Translations under genes and position numbers: made by a program
NCBI GenBank assembly: GCA_028873745.1
Contig: JAPPNT010000137.1
Location: 1 to 6,617 of the forward strand
Reading direction: 5' to 3'
DNA from: Chloroflexota bacterium
GTDB lineage: Bacteria > Chloroflexota > Dehalococcoidia > Lucifugimonadales > UBA1127
Length of the DNA stretch: 6,617 nucleotides
Notes under the pieces: generated by a model
Told to the model about the DNA's origin: nothing
What the model saw: only the letters and a program-made list of their open reading frames with translations
Database searches by the model: none
In this document: one piece after another, positions 1 through 4,762 of the stretch
Layout: the number at the start of each line of letters is the position of its first letter
Position numbering within the stretch: the stretch's first letter is position 1

Positions 1-984
1 CACCAGGAACTTGTTGTAGTGGTACGCCGCGTCCGACGCGAAGTACGTGGGCAGCCCGTTGCTGCGGATGAGGACGTTGTCCTTGTCCTCGCCCAGCGCC
101 GTCGAGACGAACCACGTCGCGCCCTCGCGCTGCGTCACGTGCCCGCCCTCGCGCAGCATCCGCATCGCCGTCTCGTAGTCCGAGTCCTCGAACAGGCTTT
201 TCTCGCTGAACCACACGTCGAACTCGACGCGCAGCGCCGCGAGGTCGTCCCGGATGTTGTCGATCATTCGCCCGATGCCGATGTCGCCGATTGCCCGCAC
301 GCCCTCGTCCTCTGCCATCTGCAGGAAACTGTCACCGTGCGATTGCGCGAGCTCCGCGCCCATCTCCACCATGTAGTCGCCCTGGTATCCGCCAACCGGC
401 AGCTCAGCGTCCTTGCCGAGCGCTTGCGCGTACCGTGCAAAGAGCGATTGGTGGAACAACTCAATCTGGCTGCCAGCGTCGTTCAGGTAGTACTCGCACG
501 AGACGTCGTAGCCCGCCGCGCCCAACGCCGACGCCAGCACGCTGCCGATGACGGCCCCCCGAGCATGGCCCACGTGCACGGGCCCCGTCGGGTTGACGCT
601 GACGAACTCGACCTGCACGCGCTTGCCCGCGCCGGTGTCCGTCGAGGCAAACGACGCGCCCGCCTCGAGGACGGTCTCCACCTGCTGCTGCAGCCACGCG
701 GGCGAAAGGGTGAAGTTGATGAAACCGGGCGGGGCGATCTCCACCGTCGCGATCTCGCTGTCCGTCGCCACGCACTGCGCGATCGCCTCGGCAATGTCCA
801 TGGGCCGCATCCGCATCGTGCGGGCCAGCTTCAGCGGCGCGCTGCTCGCGAAGTCGCCGTGGTCGGGGTTCTGCGGCCGCTCCACGATGCCCACGGGCGC
901 TGGGACGGTGGGAAGGGCCTGGCTGTCCTGCGCCTTGCTGAGGGCCTCGTTCACGCGGGCCGTGACAAGGTCTCTAACGTGCAT
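1..984 (-). CDS. argS: Arginyl-tRNA synthetase (ArgRS), N-terminal part, gene runs off the window
   Basis: Class I aminoacyl-tRNA synthetase that joins arginine to tRNA-Arg with ATP in the cytoplasm. The 328 visible codons read continuously to base 1. Residues ~1-95 form the N-terminal tRNA-recognition domain with the typical DHGDF (41-45). The catalytic Rossmann fold begins with VEFVSVNPTGPVHVGHARG, where HVGH (137-140) is the HIGH-type ATP signature, followed by YYLNDAGSQI (165-174). Family members are about 550-590 residues, so about 40% is missing, including the KMSK-type loop and the anticodon-binding domain. ATG at 984 is preferred: a GTG two codons upstream directly follows an in-frame TGA, and an AAGGCG ribosome-binding-like sequence lies about 11 nt before the ATG. 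The gene sits 121 bp downstream of the aspartic protease gene on the same strand, with its own candidate promoter and a structured leader. Identification is secure; only the C-terminal part is unseen. Confidence 0.96.
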   Translation of the reverse strand, partial: MHVRDLVTARVNEALSKAQDSQALPTVPAPVGIVERPQNPDHGDFASSAPLKLARTMRMRPMDIAEAIAQCVATDSEIATVEIAPPGFINFTLSPAWLQQQVETVLEAGASFASTDTGAGKRVQVEFVSVNPTGPVHVGHARGAVIGSVLASALGAAGYDVSCEYYLNDAGSQIELFHQSLFARYAQALGKDAELPVGGYQGDYMVEMGAELAQSHGDSFLQMAEDEGVRAIGDIGIGRMIDNIRDDLAALRVEFDVWFSEKSLFEDSDYETAMRMLREGGHVTQREGATWFVSTALGEDKDNVLIRSNGLPTYFASDAAYHYNKFLV

Positions 985-999
985 GGTCACTCACGCCTT

Positions 1000-1020
1000 G
1001 CGGTGGAAAAGCGTCACCGC
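1000..1020 (-). other. Small stem-loop next to the argS ribosome binding site
   Basis: On the minus strand GCGGTG (1020-1015) and CACCGC (1005-1000) form a perfect 6-bp stem with a 9-nt loop. Its 3' edge touches the AAGGCG ribosome-binding-like sequence before the argS ATG at 984. It could influence access of ribosomes to argS. A 6-bp GC stem can arise by chance in this composition, so any function is inference. Confidence 0.3.
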
Positions 1021-1022
1021 TG

Positions 1023-1053
1023 AAAAAAAGTTGGGCACGCCTTGAAGCATGCC
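1023..1053 (-). terminator. Terminator-like hairpin with U-tract in the argS leader
   Basis: Read on the minus strand, GGCATGC (1053-1047) pairs with GCGTGCC (1040-1034), a 7-bp stem with one G-U pair and a 6-nt loop. CAAC and then seven T residues (1029-1023) follow. This is the layout of an intrinsic terminator, although the 4-nt gap before the U-tract weakens it. It could end transcripts from the hypothetical/protease pair that stops at 1106. Because a candidate argS promoter lies just upstream, it could instead be an attenuator in the argS leader. The structure is visible; the role is inferred. Confidence 0.5.
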
Positions 1054-1063
1054 AAGTACAACA

Positions 1064-1093
1064 AGTATATCGCATTCCCGAAACGAAGGTGAA
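1064..1093 (-). promoter_or_regulatory. Candidate sigma-70-type promoter for argS
   Basis: On the minus strand TATACT (1069-1064) matches the -10 consensus at five of six positions, and TTCACC (1093-1088) is a weak -35 with an 18-nt spacer. Transcription would begin near 1057, giving a ~73-nt leader before the ATG at 984. The -10 lies in a short AT-rich patch of an otherwise GC-rich sequence, which supports it. The -35 falls inside a degenerate repeat (1080-1101) and may be fortuitous. Confidence 0.45.
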
Positions 1094-1101
1094 ACGAAAG
1101 T
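1080..1101. repeat. Tandem 11-mer intergenic repeat, copy A
   Basis: Two adjacent 11-mers, GAAACGAAGGT and GAAACGAAAGT, differ at one base. The block lies just beyond the stop codon (1106-1108) of the aspartic protease gene on the minus strand. A related block occurs at 1863-1883 in the same position relative to the recG stop. The similarity continues into the stop codon region (GCGGCTA here, GCGCGCCTA there). I know of no function for it. Confidence 0.55.
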
Positions 1102-1105
1102 GCGG

Positions 1106-1477
1106 CTACGCCAGCGCGTCGATGGCGACGCGCCCGCCCGCCAGCACGTCGATGTGCAGGCTGTGACCCCGCAACAGCCGCATCCCGACGAAGGAGATGC
1201 TCTCGGCGGCGTAGACGTCAATGCGGCGGGGAAGCCCGTCCCAGAGCAAGGTGACCTGGTATATCTCCATCGTGACCTCGCTGCCGTCGGCCAGGAGAAT
1301 AGGGGCCGTCCCTGCAGAAACTACCCCCAACTCGGCGACCAGTCTGGGTGGCAAGGTCAGGAATTGGTTGAAACCCGTGTCCACCACTGCGTCAACCGTG
1401 CGGGTCTGACCTGACGGCCCCTGTATCGTAACGGGTATGACTGCTTCAAAGTCGGCGTTGACTGTTCCCTCTATCAT
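1106..1477 (-). CDS. Clan AA retropepsin-like aspartic protease, small single-domain protein
   Basis: A 123-residue predicted cytoplasmic aspartyl protease; no signal peptide or membrane segment is visible. The catalytic motif is VVDTGFNQFLTLP (31-43) with Asp33 as the expected nucleophile. LLADGSEV (61-68) fits the flap region, and the hydrophobic-hydrophobic-Gly element ISFVGMRLL (94-102) follows. One DTG per chain means it would act as a homodimer, as retroviral-type proteases do. Family members I recall usually have DTGFNGFLTLP; here the second Gly is Gln38. The ATG at 1477 is chosen because it overlaps the upstream gene's TGA as ATGA, implying translational coupling. An in-frame ATG at 1534 would add 19 residues that overlap the neighbour heavily and show no conservation I recognise. 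The substrate is unknown. The constant pairing with the upstream small protein suggests a two-component module. Confidence 0.85.
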   Translation of the reverse strand: MIEGTVNADFEAVIPVTIQGPSGQTRTVDAVVDTGFNQFLTLPPRLVAELGVVSAGTAPILLADGSEVTMEIYQVTLLWDGLPRRIDVYAAESISFVGMRLLRGHSLHIDVLAGGRVAIDALA

Positions 1478-1785
1478 GCGGCGCCCTGGAAGGACCGCCA
1501 CCCCATGCGGGCCACGTATCGACGCCCCACACAAAGCAGCCAGACGTTCACCGCCTCCGGGCGCTCCGCTCGCAGCCTGTCCGACGCGTCAAGTAGCTCC
1601 TCGCCGATCGCCCAACCGCCGCTGTCAACGTCGATGGCAACGAACTCACCGTCGTGCTCAGGCTCAACCTGCGGGCGGACGTCGCGCTCGTAGATAGCAT
1701 CGCCCCGGCGGGCGATTTCTTCACCGGGGATGGTAGGAAGCCTCCGGTCCGACGCTTCCTTCGATGGCGTGTCCCTGTCCGTCAT
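1474..1785 (-). CDS. Conserved small acidic protein paired with the aspartic protease
   Basis: A 103-residue soluble protein of unassigned function. The core GEEIARRGDAIYERDVRPQV (21-40), then EPEHDGEFVAIDVDSG (41-56) and LLDASDRLRAERPEAVNVWL (64-83), matches a family I recall in Chloroflexota and Cyanobacteria encoded directly upstream of clan AA aspartic proteases. The first ~20 residues look disordered. ATG at 1785 is chosen over the ATG at 1833 because GGAGG lies 8 nt before it; the longer start has no such site. Its TGA overlaps the protease ATG by 4 bp, so the two are one translational unit. An antitoxin-like or adaptor/inhibitor role is possible from the small-gene-first, 4-bp-overlap layout, but nothing in the sequence proves it. 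I see no recognised DNA-binding fold. Confidence 0.85.
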   Translation of the reverse strand: MTDRDTPSKEASDRRLPTIPGEEIARRGDAIYERDVRPQVEPEHDGEFVAIDVDSGGWAIGEELLDASDRLRAERPEAVNVWLLCVGRRYVARMGWRSFQGAA

Positions 1786-1823
1786 GGCATCTTCCTCCGG
1801 GAGACGCTTGGCCGCCTGAGGCC

Positions 1824-1829
1824 AGTGTA
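1824..1829 (-). promoter_or_regulatory. Candidate extended -10 element for the small protein/protease pair
   Basis: On the minus strand TGCTACACT contains a -10-like TACACT (1829-1824) preceded by TGC, the extended -10 arrangement. It lies 38 nt upstream of the ATG at 1785, with GGAGG between. No convincing -35 is present at 16-19 nt. It would let the two-gene cassette be transcribed separately from recG, whose stop is only 104 bp upstream. Confidence 0.35.
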
Positions 1830-1862
1830 GCACGGTACGGCGGGTGTGGGTCTCCGCTCGCA

Positions 1863-1883
1863 GAATGAAGGTGAAGCGAAGGT
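1863..1883. repeat. Tandem 11-mer intergenic repeat, copy B
   Basis: GAATGAAGGT followed by GAAGCGAAGGT is a diverged version of the block at 1080-1101 (consensus GAAACGAAGGT twice). It lies just past the recG stop codon (1890-1892, TAG on the minus strand). The shared placement right after two unrelated genes argues for a dispersed intergenic element rather than coding drift. Confidence 0.5.
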
Positions 1884-1889
1884 GCGCGC

Positions 1890-4400
1890 CTACCCCTGTG
1901 CCGCAATCCGCGCCGCCAGCTTCTCGACTGCCTCCGCCAGCCCCCGGTGCTCGTCCAGTTCGAGCTTCGGGTCGCGAGCGAGAATCGCGTTCGCCTCGTC
2001 CCGCGTCGCCGTGACGAGCCCCACGTCGTGCAGGTCCGCAAGCAGCAGGTCCGGCAACCCGCTCTGCCGCGTGCCCGCGAGCTCCCCCGGCCCCCGCAGC
2101 CGAAGGTCGGCCTCGGCCACACGAAAGCCGTCACTCTCCTGCTCCAGCGCCTCCAGCCGCTCGCGGGCGTTGTCGCTGACCTCGTCCGCCATGAGGATGC
2201 AGTACCCCTGCGCCTCCCCCCGCCCGACACGCCCCCGCAACTGGTGCAGCGCCGACAGGCCGAAGCGGTTGGCGGCTTCCACCATCATCACCGTCGCGTT
2301 CGGAATGTCGACGCCCACCTCCACCACCGGCGTCGACACAAGGATGTCCAGCTCCCCGTCGCGGAACTTGTCCATCGCGGAGTTCTTCTCGGCCAGCGTC
2401 ATGCGCCCGTGCAGCAGCCCGACGCGCAGCTCTGGGAACACCTCCTCGGACAGCCTGCGGTGCTCCTCCACCGCCGCGCTCACCTGCAGCGCCTCCGACT
2501 CGTCGATGATGGGGCACACCACGAATGCTTGGTGCCCCTCCCGCACCTCCTTGCGAATGAAGCGCACGGCCTGGTTGCGTTGGTCGGGCCGCAGCCACCG
2601 CGTCTTGTTGGGCGTCCGCCCCGGCGGCAACTCGTCGATGGTCGAGATGTCCAAGTCGCCGTACACCGTCAGCGCCAGGCTGCGCGGGATGGGCGTCGCG
2701 CTCATGCTGATCAGGTGCGGCCGCAGCCCGCCCTTGCCGGTCAGCGCGCTCCGCTGCGCCACGCCGAAGCGGTGCTCCTCGTCGACGACCGCCAGCGCGA
2801 GGTTCGGGATGTCCGTCGCCTCCTGCAGCAGCGCGTGCGTGCCAACGACGATGTCGACCGCGCCGTCGCGCACCTCACGCCGCAGCGCCGCCTTCTGGCG
2901 CTGCGTGTGGCTGCCCAGCAGCAGACCGACGACCACCGGCCTCGGCAGCGGGTCCAGGTACAGCGCCAGCCGGTTCGGCGCGTCGATAGGCCGACGGTGC
3001 GCCTCCAGCAGCCGTGAGATCGTCTGAAAGTGCTGCTCCGCCAGAAGCTCCGTGGGAGCCATCATCGCCGCCTGGTAGCCGTGGGCCGCTGCGTTCAGCA
3101 TCGCGCCCAGCGCCACCACGGTCTTGCCGCTCCCAACGTCCCCTTCCAGCAGCCGGTGCGCCGGCATGACCTCGGCGATGTCGTCCAACACCTCCCGGAG
3201 CACCCGTCGTTGGGCGCGCGTCAGCTTGAACGGCAGTGCGTCCACGTACGAGCGCAGCGCCTCGACGTGCATCGGCAGGTGCACCGCGGGCGCCTCCTGC
3301 CAGTTGTGCTTGCGCTCCAGCAGGAAGAGCTGCCGCACGATCATCTCGTCGAAGGCCAGCCGCCGCCGCGCCTCAGCCTTCGCGTCGTCCGACTCCGGCC
3401 GGTGGTACGTCCCCAGCGCCTCAGCGAGCGGCAGCAAGCCCTGCCGCTCCCGCACGTCCTCCGGCAGCGATTCCTCCAGCCGGGGCAGCCACGCGTCCAG
3501 CGCGTTGCCGATGATGCGACGCAGCGTCCGCTGCGTGAGCCCCTTCGTGGCCGGGTACACGGGCACCAGGCTGCCCGGCGGAGGCGGCTCGGCGTCGTCC
3601 GGAAGGACCTCGTAGTTGCCCGCTTCCAGCGTGGGTCTGCCCCGGTACGCCCGGAAGTACCCGCTTACCAGGATGCGGTCGCCGTTCTTGATCGTTCCCG
3701 CCACGTAGGCCTGGTTGAACCAGACCACCTGCACGTTGCCCGTCGCGTCGCCGACGACCGCATCCGTAGCCTGCATCTGCTGCCCGCGCCCGAACCCCCG
3801 CCGTCCGACGCTCCACACCGTCCCGACGATGGCCTTCTCCCCCGCGCCGTCCAGCTCCGCCACCGTCGACACCGCCAGGTGCCGCGCAGGGTAGTGCCGC
3901 AGCAGCCCGTTCACGGTAGTGACGCCAAGGTTCCCCAGCTTGTCCGCAATGCCCGGCCCGATGCCCCGCACAATCGTCGCCGGCGACTCCAGCGACGGCG
4001 CGGCCGGCGCAGTAGACAGCCGCCGCGCCGGCACCGCCCGCGCCGCCGTTCGCCCTGAACCACCCCCACCCGTTCGCCCTGAGCCTGTCGAAGGGCCGCC
4101 CGCCCCTTCACCCTCAGCCGCGCCCAAGTGGTCCCCCAGCGCCGTCAGCGCCTCGTGCACCCACCGCTCCCGAAGCTCCGGCGAGAGGTCGCGGTATCGC
4201 CGCTGCGCCAGCGCCGACGTCAAGCTCGTCGGCAGCGAGTCGGCCTCCTCTTCCGTGAGCTCTGCCCGCCACCGGTCGAGGAATCGCCCCAGCCCGCCCA
4301 CCACCGCGCGGTCGTCATACCCCCGACGAGCCTCCAGCTCCAGCACGCGCCGGAAATCCCGCAGCCGCTGTGCAAATGAAGGGACTCGCTTGGTCGTCAC
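1890..4400 (-). CDS. recG: ATP-dependent DNA helicase RecG
   Basis: Superfamily 2 helicase that remodels stalled replication forks and branch-migrates Holliday junctions. It has 836 residues, longer than E. coli RecG (~690) because of an N-terminal extension (~1-135) like that of Chloroflexota RecG. The wedge/OB domain (~139-275) opens with IVRGIGPGIADKLGNLGVTTV (143-163, HhH-like) and contains GTVWSVGRR and DATGNVQVVWFNQAY. Helicase motifs: I GDVGSGKT (420-427), Ia APTELLAEQH (448-457), II DEEHRFGVAQR (540-550; the common RecG form is DEQH), III SATPIPR (567-573), IV QAFVVCPIID (624-633), V STPVVEVGVDIP (689-700), VI HQLRGRVGRG (719-728), then a C-terminal TRG-type region. The GTG at 4400 is preferred: GAGG lies 6 nt before it, and the upstream in-frame ATGs (4427, 4586) lack a ribosome binding site, the latter reading through a dispersed repeat. 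Residues ~98-135 are a low-complexity linker containing repeat-derived PSTGSGRT. Divergent from the surface-protein gene. Confidence 0.95.
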   Translation of the reverse strand: MTTKRVPSFAQRLRDFRRVLELEARRGYDDRAVVGGLGRFLDRWRAELTEEEADSLPTSLTSALAQRRYRDLSPELRERWVHEALTALGDHLGAAEGEGAGGPSTGSGRTGGGGSGRTAARAVPARRLSTAPAAPSLESPATIVRGIGPGIADKLGNLGVTTVNGLLRHYPARHLAVSTVAELDGAGEKAIVGTVWSVGRRGFGRGQQMQATDAVVGDATGNVQVVWFNQAYVAGTIKNGDRILVSGYFRAYRGRPTLEAGNYEVLPDDAEPPPPGSLVPVYPATKGLTQRTLRRIIGNALDAWLPRLEESLPEDVRERQGLLPLAEALGTYHRPESDDAKAEARRRLAFDEMIVRQLFLLERKHNWQEAPAVHLPMHVEALRSYVDALPFKLTRAQRRVLREVLDDIAEVMPAHRLLEGDVGSGKTVVALGAMLNAAAHGYQAAMMAPTELLAEQHFQTISRLLEAHRRPIDAPNRLALYLDPLPRPVVVGLLLGSHTQRQKAALRREVRDGAVDIVVGTHALLQEATDIPNLALAVVDEEHRFGVAQRSALTGKGGLRPHLISMSATPIPRSLALTVYGDLDISTIDELPPGRTPNKTRWLRPDQRNQAVRFIRKEVREGHQAFVVCPIIDESEALQVSAAVEEHRRLSEEVFPELRVGLLHGRMTLAEKNSAMDKFRDGELDILVSTPVVEVGVDIPNATVMMVEAANRFGLSALHQLRGRVGRGEAQGYCILMADEVSDNARERLEALEQESDGFRVAEADLRLRGPGELAGTRQSGLPDLLLADLHDVGLVTATRDEANAILARDPKLELDEHRGLAEAVEKLAARIAAQG
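4046..4096. repeat. Dispersed palindrome-like repeat inside recG, plus a partial copy
   Basis: The main copy spans 4070-4095 and has the form GTTCGCCCTGAGC followed by CTGTCGAAGGG, which I recognise as a very common dispersed bacterial repeat. GCCCT (4076-4080) and AGGGC (4092-4096) can form a 5-bp stem. A second, partial copy of its left half, CCGTTCGCCCTGA, is at 4046-4058, exactly 24 bp (8 codons) away. On the minus strand the element is translated in frame as PSTGSGRT (RecG residues 103-110), and the partial copy gives the second SGRT (115-118). It lies in a Gly/Ser/Arg/Ala-rich linker between two RecG domains. Confidence 0.8.
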
Positions 4401-4425
4401 GGAGCACCTCGGTTGAAGTGACAGC

Positions 4426-4431
4426 ATTATC
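4426..4431 (-). promoter_or_regulatory. Candidate -10 box for recG
   Basis: GATAAT on the minus strand matches the -10 consensus at five of six positions and lies 25 nt before the GTG at 4400. A start near 4419 would leave a short leader that still holds the GAGG ribosome binding site. The -35 region is poor (TGGAAC with an overlong spacer), so this is tentative. Confidence 0.38.
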
Positions 4432-4518
4432 GCATGGAGGGTGTGGGGCGGTTCCAGAGGGTGATGACCCCTTCCTCGTCGGCCCTGCGCAGGCAGCAAC
4501 CCTGCAAACCCAACCCAC

Positions 4519-4548
4519 CCGTTCGCCCTGAGCTCTGTCGAAGGGCGA
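4519..4548. repeat. Dispersed palindrome-like repeat upstream of recG
   Basis: Second copy, in the same orientation, of the element found inside recG. It has one extra T in the centre (GAGCTCTGTC instead of GAGCCTGTC), which gives 27 bases instead of 26. TCGCCCT (4523-4529) and AGGGCGA (4542-4548) form a perfect 7-bp stem with a 12-nt loop. There is no U-tract on either side, so it is not an obvious terminator. The same CACCC lies just before both copies. Confidence 0.8.
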
Positions 4549-4564
4549 GGGCCTCCCATGTGGC

Positions 4565-4613
4565 GGACAACAAACAGCCCTGACAACCGCTATATTGACA
4601 ATGTTTGTTGTCC
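4565..4613. repeat. Perfect 12-bp inverted repeat flanking the surface-protein promoter
   Basis: GGACAACAAACA (4565-4576) is the exact reverse complement of TGTTTGTTGTCC (4602-4613), with a 25-nt spacer. Arm centres are 37 bp apart. GACAA recurs on the same strand at 4566, 4582 and 4597, that is every 15-16 bp. The TTGACA -35 box occupies the end of the spacer and the right arm lies between -35 and -10, so a protein bound here would control the promoter. No U-tract follows the hairpin, which argues against a terminator. It could also be the remnant of a tiny mobile element. Confidence 0.6.
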
Positions 4614-4624
4614 TATAGGATATT
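4595..4624 (+). promoter_or_regulatory. Candidate sigma-70-type promoter for the surface-protein gene
   Basis: A perfect TTGACA (4595-4600) is followed after 18 nt by GATATT (4619-4624), a four-of-six -10. Transcription would begin near 4631, leaving a ~130-nt leader containing AGGAGG (4683-4688) and a short upstream reading frame. The 8-bp palindrome CCTATAGG (4612-4619) and the right arm of the 12-bp inverted repeat overlap the spacer. Confidence 0.48.
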
Positions 4625-4693
4625 CCGTAGCGGCGTCTTGCCTCCGTCCTGCTGTGCGGGATGCGGACGGCAAAGTAACGTGAGGAGGTTGTG

Positions 4694-4762
4694 GTGATCA
4701 TGCGGACCGGCGGCTCCTCGGTTACCTCCCCCGCGAACGTCCGTCCGCTGAGCCCGGCATGA
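4694..4762 (+). CDS. Candidate upstream leader peptide coupled to the surface-protein gene
   Basis: A 20- or 22-codon reading frame. Possible starts are GTG at 4694 (5 nt after a consensus AGGAGG, 4683-4688) and ATG at 4700 (11 nt after it). From the ATG it reads MRTGGSSVTSPANVRPLSPA and stops with TGA at 4760-4762, overlapping the ATG (4759-4761) of the large gene as ATGA. The large gene lacks its own good ribosome binding site and has no other start in its open frame after the TGA at 4681. A ribosome loading at AGGAGG and re-initiating at ATGA would explain this layout. A one-base error or frameshift that should fuse the two frames is the alternative, but the large protein already begins with a complete signal peptide. 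No function is claimed for the peptide itself. Confidence 0.4.
   Translation: MIMRTGGSSVTSPANVRPLSPA

Larger units (their letters stand above)
4401..4758. other. Divergent intergenic region between recG and the surface-protein gene
   Basis: These 358 bp carry no long gene. From left to right they hold the recG ribosome binding site and candidate -10 (4426-4431), a ~90-bp stretch with nothing recognisable, a dispersed repeat (4519-4548), an AT-rich block with a 12-bp inverted repeat and a plus-strand promoter (4565-4624), and a strong AGGAGG with a short upstream reading frame (4683-4762). Base composition drops sharply in GC around 4565-4626, as expected for a regulatory centre. Confidence 0.7.

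Noticed and set aside
19..1023. Long plus-strand open frame opposite argS
   Set aside because: Arg/His/Val-rich translation typical of the antisense of a GC-rich gene; argS on the other strand is unmistakable.
984..1093. T-box riboswitch upstream of argS
   Set aside because: The leader is only about 70-100 nt and I see no T-box consensus or specifier-loop architecture.
1478..1534. Longer aspartic protease starting at ATG 1534
   Set aside because: It would overlap the upstream gene by about 60 bp; the ATG at 1477 gives the classic ATGA coupling and the expected family N-terminus.
1846..4058. Long plus-strand open frames opposite recG (1846-3027, 1947-3017, 3030-4058)
   Set aside because: Low-complexity Ser/Arg or Arg/Pro/Gln compositions with no family resemblance, while the minus strand carries every RecG motif.
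4401..4586. Longer RecG starting at ATG 4586
   Set aside because: The added residues translate the dispersed repeat (PSTELRANG) and promoter-like DNA; the GTG at 4400 has a good ribosome binding site and matches the expected N-terminus.
4565..4613. Complete insertion sequence or miniature transposon
   Set aside because: Only 49 bp overall, with no visible target-site duplication and no transposase; kept as an inverted repeat or operator candidate.
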